A stretch of 64,000 nucleotides of DNA from Alphaproteobacteria bacterium (GTDB lineage: Bacteria; Pseudomonadota; Alphaproteobacteria; Caulobacterales; Caulobacteraceae). How positions within the stretch are numbered: the stretch's first letter is position 1; every line of letters begins with the position of its first letter. The notes beneath the pieces were generated by a model. The model worked only from the letters and a program-made list of their open reading frames with translations. It was not told the origin of the DNA and did no database searches. Location: contig JANYET010000052.1 in the NCBI GenBank assembly GCA_025359785.1, forward strand, positions 124,001 through 188,000. Direction: 5' to 3'. Positions 18,629 through 27,733 of this stretch are shown here, one piece after another. The translations under genes and the position numbers were made by a program.

Positions 18629-19875
18629 AAAGCCATCCCCTGAACCACCGACTTCAGCTTCTCGATCGTCGACATCCTGTCGTCGAGGAAGTCGTGGTCG
18701 ATCCACCAGGCCTCGACCTCGGCCAGAACCTGGCCGACCATCGGGCCCTTGGGCGCGCCGGCGGCGATCACGTCGCGGCCGGTCAGCGGGAAGGCGGGCG
18801 CGGTCCAGCCTTCGCCCAGTGCGATCATGCCCCGCCATTGCGGTGTCGTGGCGGTGCGATCAGCGCGCGCCCAGGCGAGCTTGGCGCGGTCGCGGAACAC
18901 CTGATGGCCCTGGTGGTAGAGCGCGCGGCGGATCTCCCGGGGGCTCATCCAGCTCTTGAGGACCGGCGTAGGCGCCAGCGCCGCGGCGATCCGGTCGCGC
19001 TCGGCATTGGACAGCCGTAGGCGCTCGGCGAAGGCCACGGCGCCGAACTGATCGTCAGGCAGCAGGCTCGCCAGCCGCAGCACCGCGTCGGTCTCGAACA
19101 GCTGGTCCTCCTCGATAGCCACAAGCCCATCGAACCGGGCCAGATCGATGGGTCCCGGCAGGATCTCGCCGAGCACGCCGGTGCGGGCCATCAGCGCGAC
19201 CGCCGCGCGGGGATCGGGCGCGGCCAGCAGCTTCAGAAGCTCCTTGGAGACCCGCTCGGCCGACAGCGTTGCAAGGTCGCCGCGCAGGCTCTCACAGGCC
19301 GCCAGCGCGGCGGCGTCGGCGGGCTCGACGCCGTACCAGGCGAAAAACCGGAAGAACCGCAGGATGCGCAGGAAATCCTCCCGCACTCGGTCCTCGGCCT
19401 CGCCCACGAAGACGATCCGTCCGGCCCGCGCGTCGGCGACGCCGTGCCCGGTGGGGTCGAAGATCGTCCCGTCGCGGCGGGCGTAGAGGCTGTTCAGGGT
19501 GAAATCGCGGCGCTGGGCGTCCTCATCCCAGTCGTCGGTGAAGGCCACCACGGCACGGCGGCCGTCGGTCGTCACGTCGCGGCGAAGCGTGGTGATCTCA
19601 AAGGGCTTGCCGCCGCTGATCGCCGTCACCGTGCCGTGCTCGATGCCGGTCGGGACCGCCTTCAGCCCCGCGGCCTTCAGCGCCGCCGTTACCTGGTCGG
19701 GCGCCAGCCGCGTGGCGATGTCGATGTCGCTGACCGGCTGACCGATCAGGCTGTTGCGCACACAGCCGCCGACATACCGCGCGCAGTCCGCCCCGCCGAC
19801 CGCCTCCAGGGAGTCGAACACCGCCACCGTCTGCGGCGCGGTCATCCAGGGGCGCGGGCCGAGGGTCTCGCTCAT
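18625..19875 (-). CDS. cca: CCA tRNA nucleotidyltransferase / poly(A) polymerase family
   Basis: A 416-residue nucleotidyltransferase that adds or repairs the CCA end of tRNAs. The head domain shows YVGGCVRNSLIG followed by the metal-binding SDIDIAT, then RRDFTLNSLY and RILRFFRFFA typical of class II enzymes. ATG 19875 overlaps the stop of the preceding gene (ATGA) and is chosen over a long upstream open frame. Gene symbol given from the family. Confidence 0.92.
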   Translation of the reverse strand: MSETLGPRPWMTAPQTVAVFDSLEAVGGADCARYVGGCVRNSLIGQPVSDIDIATRLAPDQVTAALKAAGLKAVPTGIEHGTVTAISGGKPFEITTLRRDVTTDGRRAVVAFTDDWDEDAQRRDFTLNSLYARRDGTIFDPTGHGVADARAGRIVFVGEAEDRVREDFLRILRFFRFFAWYGVEPADAAALAACESLRGDLATLSAERVSKELLKLLAAPDPRAAVALMARTGVLGEILPGPIDLARFDGLVAIEEDQLFETDAVLRLASLLPDDQFGAVAFAERLRLSNAERDRIAAALAPTPVLKSWMSPREIRRALYHQGHQVFRDRAKLAWARADRTATTPQWRGMIALGEGWTAPAFPLTGRDVIAAGAPKGPMVGQVLAEVEAWWIDHDFLDDRMSTIEKLKSVVQGMAF

Positions 19876-20156
19876 CGCGGCGGCGCAGGGGCTGCGGGCG
19901 ACGAGGGGCGCGTTTCGAAATAGCCCTTGCTCACGGAGCCGTCGGCTGTGACCTCGCCCGGCACATAGCGCTTCTGCCGGTTGTCCGGGTGGAAGGCGAC
20001 GGTGGCGGCCAGCGACAGACCGAACAGCAGCGCGCCAGCCGTCACCAGCCAGGCATAGGGCGTCGAGCCCATCTCGCGGCCCGAACGCCGGGCGACCTCG
20101 CGCCAGACGAACCACACCGCGAAGGGCACGGCGAACAGCAGCAGGCGGATGATCAC
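19872..20156 (-). CDS. Small membrane protein, DUF6111-like
   Basis: A 94-residue protein with two hydrophobic helices (IIRLLLFAVPFAVWFVW and YAWLVTAGALLFGLSLAATV) and a C-terminal tail containing KRYVPGEVTADGSVSKGYFE. Layout and tail match the DUF6111 family that accompanies cca genes in alphaproteobacteria. The start is GTG 20156, four bases after the NUDIX stop; the open frame upstream is antisense noise. Confidence 0.7.
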   Translation of the reverse strand: MIIRLLLFAVPFAVWFVWREVARRSGREMGSTPYAWLVTAGALLFGLSLAATVAFHPDNRQKRYVPGEVTADGSVSKGYFETRPSSPAAPAPPR

Positions 20157-20160
20157 GACC

Positions 20161-20814
20161 CTAGGCAACGGCGGCTCCGTACAGGCGCTCGTAGAGCGCG
20201 CGCAGCATGCCCGCCGTCGCGCCCCAGATGAACCGGTCCTCATGGGTATAGGCGTAGAAGCGGCGCTTTTCACCGGACGGCAGTTCGCGCTCATGTTCCT
20301 CGAGGTTCGCCGGGTCCATCAGGAACCCGAAGGGCGTCTCGAAGATGTCGGCCACCTCGTCCGGATTGGCCTCCAGCTTGAAGCCCGGCCGCACGAAGCC
20401 GACCACCGGGGTGATCAGATAGCCGGTGCCGGTGCGGTAGGGTGTCGACAGCCCCACGACGCTGACGAAACGCGGCTCCAGTCCGATCTCCTCATGGGCT
20501 TCGCGCAGCGCGGTCTGCCAGGGCGTCTCGCCGGGATCGCGCCGACCGCCCGGCAGGGCCACCTGACCGGTATGCCGGCGCAGCGTGTCGGACCGCCGTG
20601 TCAGGATCACCGACAAGCCCGCGTCGCGCTCCACCAGGGCGATCAGCACCGAGGCCGGCGTCAGCGGCCCGTCGGCCTCGGTCGGGCCGTAGGCCTTGGA
20701 GAGATCGAAATCGGAAGTGATCGCGCCCAGCTGCGACGGGTCATGCGCCTCCAACGGGTCGAGGTGATCGCCGATCCAGTCCCGCAGGTCGCCGCGTCCG
20801 CCGGCCAGGCTCAC
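20161..20814 (-). CDS. NUDIX hydrolase, CoA pyrophosphatase-like
   Basis: A 217-residue protein with a complete NUDIX box GGRRDPGETPWQTALREAHE followed by EIGL, at about residues 85-110. The preceding ILTRRSDTLRRHTGQVALPG is typical of the NudL/CoA pyrophosphatase branch, which splits coenzyme A into phosphopantetheine and 3',5'-ADP. The start is GTG 20814. It is placed between the DUF1285 gene and cca within one operon. Confidence 0.9.
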   Translation of the reverse strand: MSLAGGRGDLRDWIGDHLDPLEAHDPSQLGAITSDFDLSKAYGPTEADGPLTPASVLIALVERDAGLSVILTRRSDTLRRHTGQVALPGGRRDPGETPWQTALREAHEEIGLEPRFVSVVGLSTPYRTGTGYLITPVVGFVRPGFKLEANPDEVADIFETPFGFLMDPANLEEHERELPSGEKRRFYAYTHEDRFIWGATAGMLRALYERLYGAAVA

Positions 20815-20826
20815 GGCCGATGAGCC

Positions 20827-21399
20827 CTAAACCTGGTGGGCATGGGGAGGTCCGACCGGATACCAGGCCCCGTTCGACGCCACGCCCAGTGTCGGGCCGT
20901 CCGGCGTCTCGCGCTCCTGCGCCATCTCCACCAGTTCGTAGAACACCGGCCGGGCGATCAGCGCCTCCAGGCCCCGCCGTACATGGACATAGGGCCGGGG
21001 CTCGCCATCCTTGCCCATCTCCACGCGAATGTAGTTCTCCGGGCCCGCCTCGACCTCGTCGCCGACGTTGGTGAGGAACGTCAGTGCGTCTCCCACCCGG
21101 TCCACCCGCGTGGCGATGAACGGCGCGTCCTCGACGGTGATCTTCATCTTCTCGACAGGCGTCACCAGGTGGATGCCGTCCGGGTCCTTCCTTAGAACCG
21201 TCGAGAACAGCCGCACCAGCGCCTCGCGGCCGATCGGCGTGCCTTCGTGGAACCAGACGCCGTCCTTGCGGATGACGATGTCGATCTCGCCGCAGTGGGC
21301 CGGGTTCCACAGGTGAACCGGCGGCAGGCCCCTGCCCGGCGCCTGTTTGGCGGCAGCCACAATTCCCTCAAGTCCCGGTCTTACCGCCTCGTCCGCCAT
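20827..21399 (-). CDS. DUF1285 domain-containing protein
   Basis: A 190-residue cytoplasmic protein. The family pattern is clear: PPVHLWNPAHCGEIDIVI, WFHEGTPIGREALVRLFSTV, VTPVEKMKITVEDAPFIA, and RRGLEALIARPVFYELVEMA. Function unknown. It is 12 bp upstream of the NUDIX gene. ATG 21399 is chosen because it avoids overlap with the GNAT gene upstream. Confidence 0.88.
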   Translation of the reverse strand: MADEAVRPGLEGIVAAAKQAPGRGLPPVHLWNPAHCGEIDIVIRKDGVWFHEGTPIGREALVRLFSTVLRKDPDGIHLVTPVEKMKITVEDAPFIATRVDRVGDALTFLTNVGDEVEAGPENYIRVEMGKDGEPRPYVHVRRGLEALIARPVFYELVEMAQERETPDGPTLGVASNGAWYPVGPPHAHQV

Positions 21400-21431
21400 G
21401 CTGGACAAGGTAGGCGTGCGCGCCGTCGGTC

Positions 21432-21956
21432 TCAAGCGGGCTCGATAAGCCCGACCAGCGGATCAGGGTCGTTGGCTAGGGCGCGGACCAGGACGCGGCG
21501 CTGATCCACCGGACCCGGCAGCACCACCTGCCGCCCCGGCGCGGCGGCGAAGCCGACCCGGCTGAAATAGGGCTCGTCACCCACCAGCACGACATGGCTC
21601 TCGCCGGCGGCGAGCGCGGTCTCGCAGGCGCGGTCGATCATCCGCGCGCCGAAGCCGGCGTTGCGCTCCCCCTGTTCCACGGCGAAGGGCCCCAGGAACA
21701 TGACGCGTCTGCCGCCGACGCGCACATGCCACATCCGCGCGCAGCCGAGGATGCGGCTCCCCTTGCCTGTGTCGGGGCTCCAGGCACAGACCGACATTTC
21801 GGTTGCGAAGGTCGCGAACTCGCGGACCCGCTCGGAGACCTTGGCATAGCGGCCGGGGCCGAAGGCGCGCGCGATCAGGGCGTCGACCAGGGGGCCGTCC
21901 TGCGGCCGTTCGGATTGCAGGATGATCGCCGGCGGCGCGGCGGGTTGGACGGACAT
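21432..21956 (-). CDS. GNAT family N-acetyltransferase
   Basis: A 174-residue acyl-CoA-dependent transferase. The acetyl-CoA-binding segment is around LGPFAVEQGERNAGFGARMI, followed by HVVLVGDEPYFSRVGFAAAP, typical of the YhbS-like subgroup. It is the first gene of the seven-gene operon ending at 17505. The ATG at 21956 is preferred to a TTG 12 bases upstream. Substrate unknown. Confidence 0.88.
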   Translation of the reverse strand: MSVQPAAPPAIILQSERPQDGPLVDALIARAFGPGRYAKVSERVREFATFATEMSVCAWSPDTGKGSRILGCARMWHVRVGGRRVMFLGPFAVEQGERNAGFGARMIDRACETALAAGESHVVLVGDEPYFSRVGFAAAPGRQVVLPGPVDQRRVLVRALANDPDPLVGLIEPA

Positions 21957-22182
21957 GACTGGGAACAACTCGACTTCGAGGAACTCGGATGGCCCGGGCG
22001 CGCATTCGCGTCGTCCGGAGACGGATCAGATGGCGCTGTTCAGGCGCCCGGTTCGTCGAAGTCGTCGCATGGCGCTAGAGCCCCTTGGTCGAGGCCGGCG
22101 CAATTAGAGCCTTAGCGCGCCGGGGTCAACGGCTCCCCCAGGGATCGCGGGGGTCGCGGGGGTCGCTCCACTCGTCAAGGCG
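21957..22182. other. Intergenic region without recognised gene
   Basis: 226 bp between the GNAT operon and a PEP-CTERM gene. It should hold the operon promoter. A 9-base tandem pair TCGCGGGGG lies at 22145-22162. No tRNA or small-RNA fold was recognised. Confidence 0.4.
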
Positions 22183-22809
22183 CTAGCCGTGGACCAACCT
22201 GCGCCGGCGCAGGGCGACGCCCGCCAGGCCAAAGCCCGCAATCAGCAGCGCCCAGGTCGCCGGCTCTGGTACGCCCGCGGCAGCATAGGCGTAAGTGACG
22301 TTGATCGTGCCGGGCACGAACGCCAGGGGCGTGAGCACGAGCTCCGGAGCGGCCCAGGTCTGGCCGTTGGCGAAGGTTGGACAGCTCACCAGCGTCGAAT
22401 TGACTTCACAACGGGTGTCGCCCAGGTCACCCGGAACAGGCCCGCCGCCATAGATCAGAATCCGCGTGGTCCCCCGGTTCCCGCTCGGCCGCAGAACGAC
22501 TTCCGCCTGGCCGTTCCCGACACCGGGATCGCTCCAGAAACCCCCGCCTGAGTCGAAGGTGATATTGTAGGGGTCTGCCGCCAGGCCGACATACAGGGGG
22601 AGCTCGGGCGTCTCCCAGGTCTGATCGAGGCCATTCAGCTCATCGAGGCCAGTGACGGAATAACTGAAGCCGCCAACCTGGAAGTCGATATTTACCGTCG
22701 TCGCCGACGTCCTGACGATGGTCAGGAAATCGGCCCCCGCCGCCGAACCTGCGACCGCGGCTAGGGTGATCGCCCCGGCGAGCCCAAGTGCGAATGCCTG
22801 CGAACTCAT
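22183..22809 (-). CDS. PEPxxWA-CTERM sorting domain protein (1 of 4)
   Basis: A 208-residue exported protein with a signal peptide (ALGLAGAITLAAVAGSAAGA), a beta-rich body with few recognisable motifs and one Cys pair (CEVNSTLVSC), and a C-terminal tail VPEPATWALLIAGFGLAG followed by basic residues. This tail is the PEPxxWA variant of the exosortase sorting signal: motif, membrane span, Arg cluster. Such proteins are cut and anchored or released at the cell surface. The body has no assigned function. Confidence 0.85.
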   Translation of the reverse strand: MSSQAFALGLAGAITLAAVAGSAAGADFLTIVRTSATTVNIDFQVGGFSYSVTGLDELNGLDQTWETPELPLYVGLAADPYNITFDSGGGFWSDPGVGNGQAEVVLRPSGNRGTTRILIYGGGPVPGDLGDTRCEVNSTLVSCPTFANGQTWAAPELVLTPLAFVPGTINVTYAYAAAGVPEPATWALLIAGFGLAGVALRRRRLVHG

Positions 22810-22942
22810 TGAACTGTTCCCTTAGGGGCCAGCCGTCGCGGCTCCCCGTGGGCCTATTTCTAAGGCTGCCGCGGCACAGTTCATCCCTCGAATAGGGTAC
22901 GGATCTGAAGTCTTTTGCGCGTCACAGGCGAGTGCGGCGGCG

Positions 22943-23323
22943 CTAGCCGCGCGGCACCAGCGCCGCCAGCGCGACCTGGCGCTTGACGCCGGTCTTGGCG
23001 AACACCGCCTTCAGCTGGCTGCGCGCCGTGCCGACGCTGACGCTGAACAGTTCGGCATAGCTGGCGAGCGATCCGCCGTCGGCCAGGTGGATCGCCAGCC
23101 TGGCCTCGACGGGGGTCAGACCCCAGCTGGCCGCCAGCGTCTCGCGCCGACGATCGTCGCGTTCGGCGAAGGCCTCGTCCATGGCCGCCCGCCTGCGGCG
23201 AAACTCCGGGCTCATCGCCGCGCTAGCCTCCTCCAGGCGGCGCGCGATGCTCGGGTAGAGCTCGGCATAGGCCGCCAACGCGCGATCTAGGCGGTTGATG
23301 GGCTTGGGCGTATCGTCGTTCAT
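22943..23323 (-). CDS. Short LuxR-type helix-turn-helix regulator
   Basis: A 126-residue protein. The C-terminal 60 residues form a LuxR/GerE-type HTH (LTPVEARLAIHLADGGSLAS, then SVGTARSQLKAVFAKTGV). The N-terminal half is a charged, helical segment without a receiver domain. ATG 23323 is chosen over a longer frame that runs antisense into the esterase gene. It is divergent from that gene with 34 bp between starts, so it probably controls it. Confidence 0.8.
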   Translation of the reverse strand: MNDDTPKPINRLDRALAAYAELYPSIARRLEEASAAMSPEFRRRRAAMDEAFAERDDRRRETLAASWGLTPVEARLAIHLADGGSLASYAELFSVSVGTARSQLKAVFAKTGVKRQVALAALVPRG

Positions 23324-23357
23324 CGAATGACCACGGGTCGGTGATACGAGCCCCAGC

Positions 23358-24407
23358 ATGGACGCAACTTCGACCGCAGGCCAGCCTGGCTCGACGCCGC
23401 TCGCGCCCGGCGTTCGCCTGGTCGACATGGATGGCCTGACGGGCGGCTTCGACCGGCTCAGGCTGATGGCCCGCCGTCTGCGCTTTCGCTATCAGCAGCT
23501 GCTGCTGACCATCGGCCTGCGCCACGCCATCAAGCTCTGGCTCACCGACCGCGAGGCGGCCATGGCCTTCCTGGCCCGTGGCCGGACGAACCATGCCAGG
23601 GGCGACGCGGCTTTGTCGGCCATGGGCGACGCCAACGCTGTCCGCATCGCCCCGCCGCATTCGCCGCTCGCCGCGCCGCCCGCGCCCAGCGAATGGTTCG
23701 CCCCGCACAAGGGCGAGCCGGTGGGCTTTGTCTTCTACGTCCACGGCGGCTCGTTCATCGCCGAGCGCAGCGCCAGGCTCACCGCCATGGTCGCCCGCTT
23801 CGCCGCCCGGGCGAACGCGCGGGTCTTCGCGCCGTCCTATCGCTTGGCGCCGGAACATCCCTGCCCGGCCGCCGTCGAGGACATCGCCGCGTCGTACCGG
23901 TGGTTCCGCGAGACCTGGCCGGACGAACCGGTGGTCTGCCTGGCCGACTCCGCCGGCTCCGCCATCCTGCTGGCCGCTCTGCAGAGGGTCCGAGACGAGG
24001 GCGAAACCCTACCGGACGGCGTGGTGCTGCTGTCGCCCTGGGCGGACCTGTCGCTGCAGAGCTGGTCGGTGGTCGCCGCCTCGATGACCGGCACGACGGG
24101 GTCCAACATGGAGGCCCTGGCGCTGATGGCGCACCTCTACCTGCAGGGCCGCTCGGCGACCGACCCGGTGGCCTCGCCGCTGTTCGGCGACTTCTCCGGC
24201 TTCCCGCCGATGCTGATCCACGCCTCGAAGGGTGACATACTCTACGACGACGCGGTGCGGCTGGCGGACCGGATGCGCGAGGCCGGCGGCGACCTCACGG
24301 TCCGCCTCTGGGCCGCCGAGACACACGTCTGGGAGGCCGGCAATTCCAGCAAGGCGCGAGAATCCATCGACCTCGCCGCCGATTTCATCCAGCGCTGCCT
24401 GGACTAG
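23358..24407 (+). CDS. Alpha/beta hydrolase (hormone-sensitive lipase/acetyl-esterase type)
   Basis: A 349-residue esterase of the HSL family. The oxyanion-hole motif HGGSF starts at His129, the nucleophile elbow reads ADSAGSA with Ser198 (normal GDSAGG), and a late DILYDDAV and HVWEAG supply the Asp and His. Substrate unknown, probably short acyl esters. Divergent neighbour of the short LuxR regulator. An MFS transporter follows after 31 bp, suggesting co-transcription. Confidence 0.88.
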   Translation: MDATSTAGQPGSTPLAPGVRLVDMDGLTGGFDRLRLMARRLRFRYQQLLLTIGLRHAIKLWLTDREAAMAFLARGRTNHARGDAALSAMGDANAVRIAPPHSPLAAPPAPSEWFAPHKGEPVGFVFYVHGGSFIAERSARLTAMVARFAARANARVFAPSYRLAPEHPCPAAVEDIAASYRWFRETWPDEPVVCLADSAGSAILLAALQRVRDEGETLPDGVVLLSPWADLSLQSWSVVAASMTGTTGSNMEALALMAHLYLQGRSATDPVASPLFGDFSGFPPMLIHASKGDILYDDAVRLADRMREAGGDLTVRLWAAETHVWEAGNSSKARESIDLAADFIQRCLD

Positions 24408-24438
24408 CCCCACGCCGCAGGGCAGGCTTGGCCGGTAA

Positions 24439-25710
24439 ATGGCCGAGACCCCTCCCGACACTGTCGCCCCTTCTGACATCGTTCCGTCAGCCCGCGCGCT
24501 CCTGAAGGAGCGCGACTACCTGCTGTTCTGGGCCTCGCGCTGGACCGGCAGCTTCGCCGCCCAGATCCAGAGCGTCGCCATGGGCTGGCAGATGTACGCG
24601 ATCGCGCGGCTGACCCGCACGGTGGCCGAGAGCGCCTTCCTGGTCGGCATGATCGGGCTGGCCGCCTTTATCCCGGTCTTTCTGCTGGCCCTGCCAGCCG
24701 GGGAGACCGCCGACCGCCACAACCGCAAGACCGTGCTGCTGATCTGTTTCGCCGGCGAGACCGCCACCGTCCTGACCCTGGCCGTCGCCACCTGGCAGGG
24801 CTGGGCGTCGGTCCCCCTGCTGCTGGTCGTGGGCTTCCTGTTCGGGACGGCGCGAGCCTTCTTTGCCCCGGCCAGCACCGCGCTCGGCCCCATGCTGGTG
24901 CCGCGCGCCCTGCTGCCGCGCGCCATCGCCTGGAATTCGCTGGCCTGGCAGACCGCCTCGATCATCGGCCCGGCGGCCGGCGGCCTGCTGGTCGCCAAGT
25001 CCCCGACCTACGCTTATTTCACGACCTTCGGCCTCTACCTGGTGGCCGCGCTGGCGACCTTCCTGATCCGCAAGAATGCTCAGCCGGTGGTCAATCCGGG
25101 TTCGCGCTGGACCCTGATGAAGGAGGGCCTGGCCTATGTCTGGAACCAGAAGATCGTGTTCGGCGCGATCAGCCTCGACCTCTTCGCGGTGCTGCTGGGC
25201 GGCGCCACCGCCCTGCTCCCGGTGTTCGCCCGCGACATCTTGCAGGTCGGCCCGCAAGGCTTCGGCATCCTGCGGTCGGGCCCGGCGATCGGCGCCACGG
25301 TCGTGGCCCTGCTGCTGGCCGCCAATCCGATCCGCCATAAGGCCGGGCTGTTCATGTTCGGGGGCGTTGCGGTGTTCGGCCTGGCAACCTGCCTCTTCGC
25401 CGTGTCCAGGAGCCTGTGGCTCTCGGTGGCGGCGCTGGCCGTGCTGGGCGGCGCGGACATGCTCAGTGTCTACGTCCGCCAGACCCTCGTCCAGCTGGTG
25501 ACGCCCGACGCCATGCGCGGCCGGGTGGCCGCCGTCTCCTCGGTGTTCATCGGCGCTTCCAACGAACTCGGCGAGTTCGAAAGCGGCGTCGTCGCCCGCT
25601 TCCTGGGTCCGGTCGGCGCGGCCATCTTCGGCGGCGTCGGCGCGCTGATCGTCACCGGCGCCTGGGCTGGCCTGTTTCCCGCCTTGCGCAAGGCCGACCG
25701 CCTCGAATAA
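24439..25710 (+). CDS. Major facilitator superfamily transporter (MFS_3/EntS-like)
   Basis: A 423-residue protein with about twelve membrane segments. The motif between spans 2 and 3 reads LPAGETADRHNRKT, the MFS signature. ASRWTGSFAAQIQSVAMGWQ at the N-terminus and an RGRVAAVSSVFIGASNELGE block late in the protein match the MFS_3 group of drug and siderophore exporters. Substrate cannot be deduced. Confidence 0.88.
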   Translation: MAETPPDTVAPSDIVPSARALLKERDYLLFWASRWTGSFAAQIQSVAMGWQMYAIARLTRTVAESAFLVGMIGLAAFIPVFLLALPAGETADRHNRKTVLLICFAGETATVLTLAVATWQGWASVPLLLVVGFLFGTARAFFAPASTALGPMLVPRALLPRAIAWNSLAWQTASIIGPAAGGLLVAKSPTYAYFTTFGLYLVAALATFLIRKNAQPVVNPGSRWTLMKEGLAYVWNQKIVFGAISLDLFAVLLGGATALLPVFARDILQVGPQGFGILRSGPAIGATVVALLLAANPIRHKAGLFMFGGVAVFGLATCLFAVSRSLWLSVAALAVLGGADMLSVYVRQTLVQLVTPDAMRGRVAAVSSVFIGASNELGEFESGVVARFLGPVGAAIFGGVGALIVTGAWAGLFPALRKADRLE

Positions 25711-25741
25711 CTGTGGCCCTATAATCCTAGGGAGAATTCAG

Positions 25742-26674
25742 ATGGGCGCGTTAGACGGCAAGGTGGTCCTGGTTACAGGCGGCGGCAACGGCATCGGGCG
25801 CGACTGCGCCCTGATCGCGGCCCAGGAAGGCGCGAAGGTCGTGGTCAACGATCTGGGCGGCAGCCTCAAGGGCGAGGACGAGGGCTCCGCCGGACCGGCC
25901 GAGGCCGTGGCCGCGGAAATCCGCGCCGCCGGCGGCGAGGCCGTCTCCAACTCCGACAGCGTGACCGACCTGGACGCCGTCTATGGCATGGTCGAGCAGG
26001 CGAAGAAGAGCTTCGGCGGCCTGCACGCGGTGATCAATCCGGCCGGTATCCTCCGCGACGTGATGTTCCACAAGATGACCGAGGCCGAGTGGGACAGCGT
26101 CATCGCCGTCCACATGCGCGGCTCCTTCAACGTGGCCCGCGCCACCATCGAGCTGTTCCGCGAACAGAACGACGGCGCCTACATGTTCTTCACCTCGACC
26201 TCAGGCCTGTTCGGCAACGTCGGCCAAGCCAACTATGGCGCGGCCAAGATGGGCATCGCCGGCCTGTCGCGGATCATCGCCATGGAGGGCGCGCGCAACA
26301 ATGTGCGGTCCAACTGCCTGGCGCCGGTCGCCTGGACCCGCATGACCCAGTCCGTGCCGATCAAGGACGAAGCCGCCGCCGCCCGCCGCGCGGTGATGGC
26401 CGAAAAGGTCCGCGCCGATCAGCCGGCCCGCTTCTCGGTCGCCATGGTCACGCCGGCCGCGTCGAACGTCTCGGGCCAGATCTTCGGTTCGTCGGGCGAG
26501 AACATCATCCTCTACTCGCAGCCCCGGCCGATCGAGACCTGCAGCAAGCCGGACGGTGAAGGCTGGACGGTCGCCACCATCCTGTCGGAAGCCGTGCCGA
26601 AGATGGCGCCCAAGTTCTTCGACCTGAACCGCGCCCCGATGGCCGGCGCACAACCGGCCAAGACGCCGGCGTAA
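25742..26674 (+). CDS. Short-chain dehydrogenase/reductase (peroxisomal MFE-2-like)
   Basis: A 310-residue NAD(P)-dependent oxidoreductase. The cofactor loop GGGNGIGRDC is near residues 13-22, the conserved NPAG and the active-site YGAAK are present, and SGLFGNVGQANYGAAKMGIA matches the hydroxyacyl-CoA dehydrogenase domain of MFE-2/HSD17B4-like proteins. It may act on 3-hydroxyacyl-CoA or steroid substrates. A good ribosome-binding site (AGGGAGAATTC) precedes ATG 25742. Confidence 0.9.
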   Translation: MGALDGKVVLVTGGGNGIGRDCALIAAQEGAKVVVNDLGGSLKGEDEGSAGPAEAVAAEIRAAGGEAVSNSDSVTDLDAVYGMVEQAKKSFGGLHAVINPAGILRDVMFHKMTEAEWDSVIAVHMRGSFNVARATIELFREQNDGAYMFFTSTSGLFGNVGQANYGAAKMGIAGLSRIIAMEGARNNVRSNCLAPVAWTRMTQSVPIKDEAAAARRAVMAEKVRADQPARFSVAMVTPAASNVSGQIFGSSGENIILYSQPRPIETCSKPDGEGWTVATILSEAVPKMAPKFFDLNRAPMAGAQPAKTPA

Positions 26675-26683
26675 CGCCTCGTT

Positions 26684-26709
26684 CCGGCCCGCCCTTGGCG
26701 GCGGGCCGG
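26684..26709. terminator. Bidirectional hairpin between convergent genes
   Basis: CCGGCCCGCC (26684-26693) pairs with GGCGGGCCGG (26700-26709) around a 6-base loop, exactly between the SDR stop and the stop of the PEP-CTERM gene on the other strand. It lacks a clear T-run. Confidence 0.6.
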
Positions 26710-27486
26710 CTACGCGCGGGCGAGGTGCGAACGCCTCAGCCGCGCCCCGGCGAGCCCGAAACCAGCGATCAGCAGGGCCCAGGCGCCAGGCTCCGGCACG
26801 CCGCCGGCCGGCGCGCCGTTGCCGATCCCGGCGCTGAACGACAGCGAATAGGCCCCGGCGTTGGCGGTCGTCGGATCGATCGAGATCACCGGGTCGGCGA
26901 AGGCTGTGGCGGTATTGGCGCCCACGCCGGGGCCGGTGACGGCGAACGCGTTGACGTCCATCTCCACCATGTTGATGGCGCCCGAGAGGGCGTCCACGCG
27001 CAGATCCTGGCCATAGTCCCGGACTCCGCTGCCAGCGCCGCAACCCTGAGAGCAGATATTCGCGGTGACCTCGCCCAGGCTGGTGGTCACGATGACGCGT
27101 GAGAAGGCGTAGGCGTTCGGCCCGCCGTCCGTCGCCCAGTGGAGCAGGGTCGCGATGTCCAGGTGCACACGGTCGCCCGGTGCGCCGCCATCGACCGCGA
27201 AATAATAGGTCAGCATGGCGTTCGCGCCAGCGTTCGCGAAGCCGATGCCGCCAGGATAGACGCCCGACACGGTCATCGTCGGCGTCGGGCCGAAGCTGAT
27301 CTGCGCATTGTCGAAAGCCGTGCCGCACGCTGTCGCCGCTTCGATCGCGGGGCCGAAAACCTGGCAGTGAACAACGCTGACGGCGTCCGGCAGGTCCCGC
27401 GCCTGGGCCGCGGGGGCAGCGGCGGCGGCGGTGAGGACGGCGCCGGCCGCAAGGCTCAGGGCCGCGAACTTGGACAATCTCGGCAC
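26710..27486 (-). CDS. PEPxxWA-CTERM sorting domain protein (2 of 4)
   Basis: A 258-residue exported protein with a signal peptide ending near AAPAAQA, a beta-rich body, and the C-terminal tail GGVPEPGAWALLIAGFGLAG with a terminal basic cluster. Three cysteines in the middle (VHCQVF, CGTAF, NICSQGCG) may form disulfides. Function of the body unknown. Upstream 27487-27733 is non-coding and separates it from a divergent LuxR regulator. Confidence 0.85.
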   Translation of the reverse strand: MPRLSKFAALSLAAGAVLTAAAAAPAAQARDLPDAVSVVHCQVFGPAIEAATACGTAFDNAQISFGPTPTMTVSGVYPGGIGFANAGANAMLTYYFAVDGGAPGDRVHLDIATLLHWATDGGPNAYAFSRVIVTTSLGEVTANICSQGCGAGSGVRDYGQDLRVDALSGAINMVEMDVNAFAVTGPGVGANTATAFADPVISIDPTTANAGAYSLSFSAGIGNGAPAGGVPEPGAWALLIAGFGLAGARLRRSHLARA

Positions 27487-27733
27487 CCTCTAACTCCACT
27501 GGGGCCCGGTCGCGACCATCTGACCGCGCAAAATCCCGTCACCCGACGTCACCATCTGCCCCCTCGCCGCGCCCCGCATGACCAAAGTTGATCAAGTCGG
27601 ATAACAAAATAGTCGTAAGCGATTGCAGTTTTCGCGGGCCTGCGGGAGGCTGTTTGCGAGATGCGGCTCAGGTCTTCTGGCGGCGACCGCGGTCAGGCTT
27701 GAGCGTATCGCCAGGTTGGGCGGCGGGCGAGAC

